DNA from: Candidatus Thorarchaeota archaeon MP11T_1
GTDB taxonomy: Archaea > Asgardarchaeota > Thorarchaeia > Thorarchaeales > Thorarchaeaceae
Direction of reading: 5' to 3'
DNA: 6,543 bases
NCBI GenBank assembly: GCA_002825515.1
Contig: PJET01000031.1
Location: 1 to 6,543, forward strand
Shown here: positions 5,043-6,543 of the stretch, one piece after another
How positions within the stretch are numbered: position 1 is the first letter of the stretch
Layout of the letters: each line of letters begins with the position of its first letter
The notes under the pieces: model-generated
Told to the model about the DNA's origin: nothing
Database searches by the model: none
The model's input: only the letters and a program-made list of their open reading frames with translations
Program-made: the position numbers and the translations under genes

Positions 5043-5881
5043 TTGTATTGCTCCTCTTCTCCATGAGCAGGATACTGAATCCCATTCATGTCAATGTGCT
5101 TGCAGAAAACACTGGTATCACAGAGAAAGGGGTATCGCTTGCGGTGCAAATTAGGGTAACCTGCTTTCTTCAGATACCCACCTGCCATAACTTTGTCGTA
5201 CCATGGCAAGTCTTCTGTACCTCTAAATTTCCCGATAACTTTCCCCGTCTCTGGATCTATTTTCTGATAGCTTGGTGTTTCAAATATCTTCTTAATCCTA
5301 TGGCCTGGTCTAGGTTCGTAGTGCTCTACATCTTCACTCATAATCTTCAGCAAGTCAACTTTGATCATGTGGCACCCTAGACCCATCCCATCACACCAGA
5401 CTTCCTCACCTATTTTAAACTTGTTGTAGAATGTGGTTCCTCTCCCTCTATAAACAAGAGGTTCGGCTGGATAGGATTTAGTAAAATAAAGACCTCCCCA
5501 AATAGGAACTTTATCTTCTATAACCCTCCAATTCCATTTGATGAGAACATCAGGAGGAAGGAGAACATCGTGATCGACGAAAAACAACCACTCATAGCCA
5601 TCCCTAATAGCCTTGTCAGCTATTATGTTTCTTGCATCTGCTACTGGAAACCCCAGAGGATGATACGTCGGCAGACCCCAAGCATACATTCCCTGAGACC
5701 AATTTGTGGGGGTTATGAGACCTTGTTGAGACCAATGCCATTCCGATCTGATAACCCCAGTCATCGGAATTCCGAACATGATCCGTCTCGTCAATGGTTC
5801 TAGTGTTACAGGATGAGGTTCTCCTAGCAAAGGATTGCCTGAATTGTCTACGCTAATCTTAGGTGTCTTTGGATTTTTCAT
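5039..5881 (-). CDS. GT-A fold glycosyltransferase (family 2-like), phage-encoded
   Basis: The product has 280 residues. After a roughly 30-residue polar leader, IMFGIPMTG (34-42) forms the first Rossmann-like strand. ARNIIADKAIRDGYEWLFFV (83-102) leads into DHD (103-105), the DxD-type motif that binds metal and nucleotide sugar. GGLYFTK (129-135), GMGLGCHMIK (165-174), a TEDLPWYDK acceptor-side segment (222-230) and a C-terminal DTSVFCKHID (255-264) with His262 complete the layout seen in many phage and metagenomic GT-A enzymes. It is soluble, with no TM segment. The start overlaps the previous gene by 23 bases; GAGAGG lies upstream. Sugar donor and acceptor cannot be read from sequence; its place just before a probable fibre gene suggests virion or host-surface glycan modification. 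The glycosyltransferase assignment is firm, the target is not. Confidence 0.85.
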   Translation of the reverse strand: MKNPKTPKISVDNSGNPLLGEPHPVTLEPLTRRIMFGIPMTGVIRSEWHWSQQGLITPTNWSQGMYAWGLPTYHPLGFPVADARNIIADKAIRDGYEWLFFVDHDVLLPPDVLIKWNWRVIEDKVPIWGGLYFTKSYPAEPLVYRGRGTTFYNKFKIGEEVWCDGMGLGCHMIKVDLLKIMSEDVEHYEPRPGHRIKKIFETPSYQKIDPETGKVIGKFRGTEDLPWYDKVMAGGYLKKAGYPNLHRKRYPFLCDTSVFCKHIDMNGIQYPAHGEEEQYK

Positions 5882-6185
5882 CTCTAAAAATCCTCTCTAT
5901 CCAATCATCTGGTAATGCAGAGATCGGTCCGTGTAGAGATTGACATCCGGGTACGGAGGTGGACATAGCAGGCCACTCGAATATATTCCCACAAGTCCTG
6001 CAAATATACTTGACAAATTTCAACCTGTACCCTTTAACTACTTTAACATCTCCATATTGAACTACACAGGGTTCGTATCCTGGAGGACACTTCTCATAAT
6101 AAGGATTAGCATCTGAAATCTTTATCTCATATTTCATCTCCGAATCAGTCAACCCATAATAATCGTTGTATTTTACATCACACAT
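5859..6185 (-). CDS. Unrecognised cysteine-rich protein, probable zinc-binding domain
   Basis: The product has 108 residues and no recognised family. Cysteines at 33 and 40 (CPPGYEPC) precede CRTC at 62-65, and Cys81 with His85 (CQSLH) follow. CRTC plus CxxxH about 16 residues on could form a CCCH zinc site; the first pair may be a second metal site or a disulphide. The N-terminus is acidic and tyrosine-rich; the C-terminus is charged. Start and stop are tightly set: an 8-base overlap with the methyltransferase stop, AGAGGTGA about 7 bases before the ATG, and a 23-base overlap with the glycosyltransferase start. This places it in the modification-gene cluster. A role as a partner of the adjacent enzymes is possible; nothing in the sequence shows it directly. 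Confidence 0.68.
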   Translation of the reverse strand: MCDVKYNDYYGLTDSEMKYEIKISDANPYYEKCPPGYEPCVVQYGDVKVVKGYRLKFVKYICRTCGNIFEWPAMSTSVPGCQSLHGPISALPDDWIERIFRDEKSKDT

Positions 6186-6543
6186 CTTTTTTCACCTCTT
6201 CTACCTTCTCCAGCACAACCTCTAGGTCCCCGTCAGAAGCATAGGTGGGAAACTTCTTATCAATGTGCCAAGGTTTAGGTTTGTAAATCTCCCACAAAGG
6301 AAATCGTGGGTCAAAATACTGCCACGTATATTCATTTGCGGGGTTGCAGTGAGTTGGATCTTGGACGAATCTGTGATTGCACCCGTATGGCATAGATATT
6401 GCCAACTGCCCACCAACTCTAGCAATTCTCCACACCTCATTCATCCAATCAATGACAAACCATGGTTTGATATGCTCAAAAACATGGCTTGCGACTATAG
6501 TTATACAGCACCCATCGGGGAGGGTCCATGGAAATATCTCCAT
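6178..6543 (-). CDS. SAM-dependent methyltransferase, type-11-like (5' partial)
   Basis: The C-terminal 121 residues are present. WTLPDGCCITIVASHVFEHI (6-25) matches the region around motif II of class I methyltransferases, where ...ashvlEHi is typical. NEVWRIARVGGQLAISMPYG (35-54) corresponds to the E..RVLkPGG.l.i..P segment. VQDPTHCNP (60-68) matches the DPTH motif common in phage and environmental members. The SAM-binding GxGxG motif I is missing because the window ends; the ATG at 6543 is at the very edge and is probably internal, since a full domain needs about 80-100 more N-terminal residues. The TGA overlaps the next gene's start by 8 bases. Substrate unknown; glycan or small-molecule methylation beside a glycosyltransferase is plausible inference. 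Confidence 0.8.
   Translation of the reverse strand: MEIFPWTLPDGCCITIVASHVFEHIKPWFVIDWMNEVWRIARVGGQLAISMPYGCNHRFVQDPTHCNPANEYTWQYFDPRFPLWEIYKPKPWHIDKKFPTYASDGDLEVVLEKVEEVKKDV

Noticed and set aside
5048..5380. Open frame of 110 codons on the + strand
   Set aside because: It is antisense to the glycosyltransferase gene, whose motifs are clear, and has no supporting signal.

Overview
The window looks like part of a tailed-bacteriophage genome, either a free phage or a prophage, from an uncultivated bacterial host. Nearly every base is coding, genes abut or overlap by a few bases, and Shine-Dalgarno sites are strong (one matches the 12-base anti-SD consensus AAAGGAGGTGAT). No integrase, tRNA, rRNA, IS element or CRISPR array is visible. 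A lipoprotein signal peptide with a lipobox points to a bacterial host, and a lipoprotein inside a lysis-type cassette fits a host with an outer membrane. No gene here identifies the host further.

Two gene blocks converge. The short left block (1-558, + strand) holds the 3' end of an unrecognised gene, a small membrane-anchored protein (98-394) and a 55-residue protein resembling the C-terminal domain of exonuclease X (391-558). The long right block (6543 down to 555, - strand) reads as one operon. In transcription order it has a 5'-truncated SAM methyltransferase, a cysteine-rich protein, a GT-A-type glycosyltransferase, a small CxxC protein, a 734-residue repeat protein (probable fibre or other virion surface protein), a 99-residue Ig-like protein, a poorly resolved 176-base gap, and a compact lysis-type cassette. 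That cassette is a small M15-like peptidase, a lipoprotein, a 58-residue protein, a holin and a membrane-anchored coiled-coil protein. The two blocks meet with their stop codons overlapping in the same few bases.

Inferred working picture: the methyltransferase, glycosyltransferase and small cysteine proteins lie immediately upstream of the repeat protein and may modify surface structures such as the fibre or host envelope glycans. The genes after the Ig-like protein would release virions: the holin permeabilises the inner membrane, the peptidase cuts peptidoglycan, and the lipoprotein and membrane coiled-coil protein may act on the envelope. In the - strand block several stop codons lie inside the next gene's Shine-Dalgarno site, which suggests translational coupling.

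The most unusual element is the 734-residue protein: about 31 degenerate repeats of roughly 22 residues, a higher-order pattern of about four units in its first half, and a different 10-residue repeat at its C-terminus.
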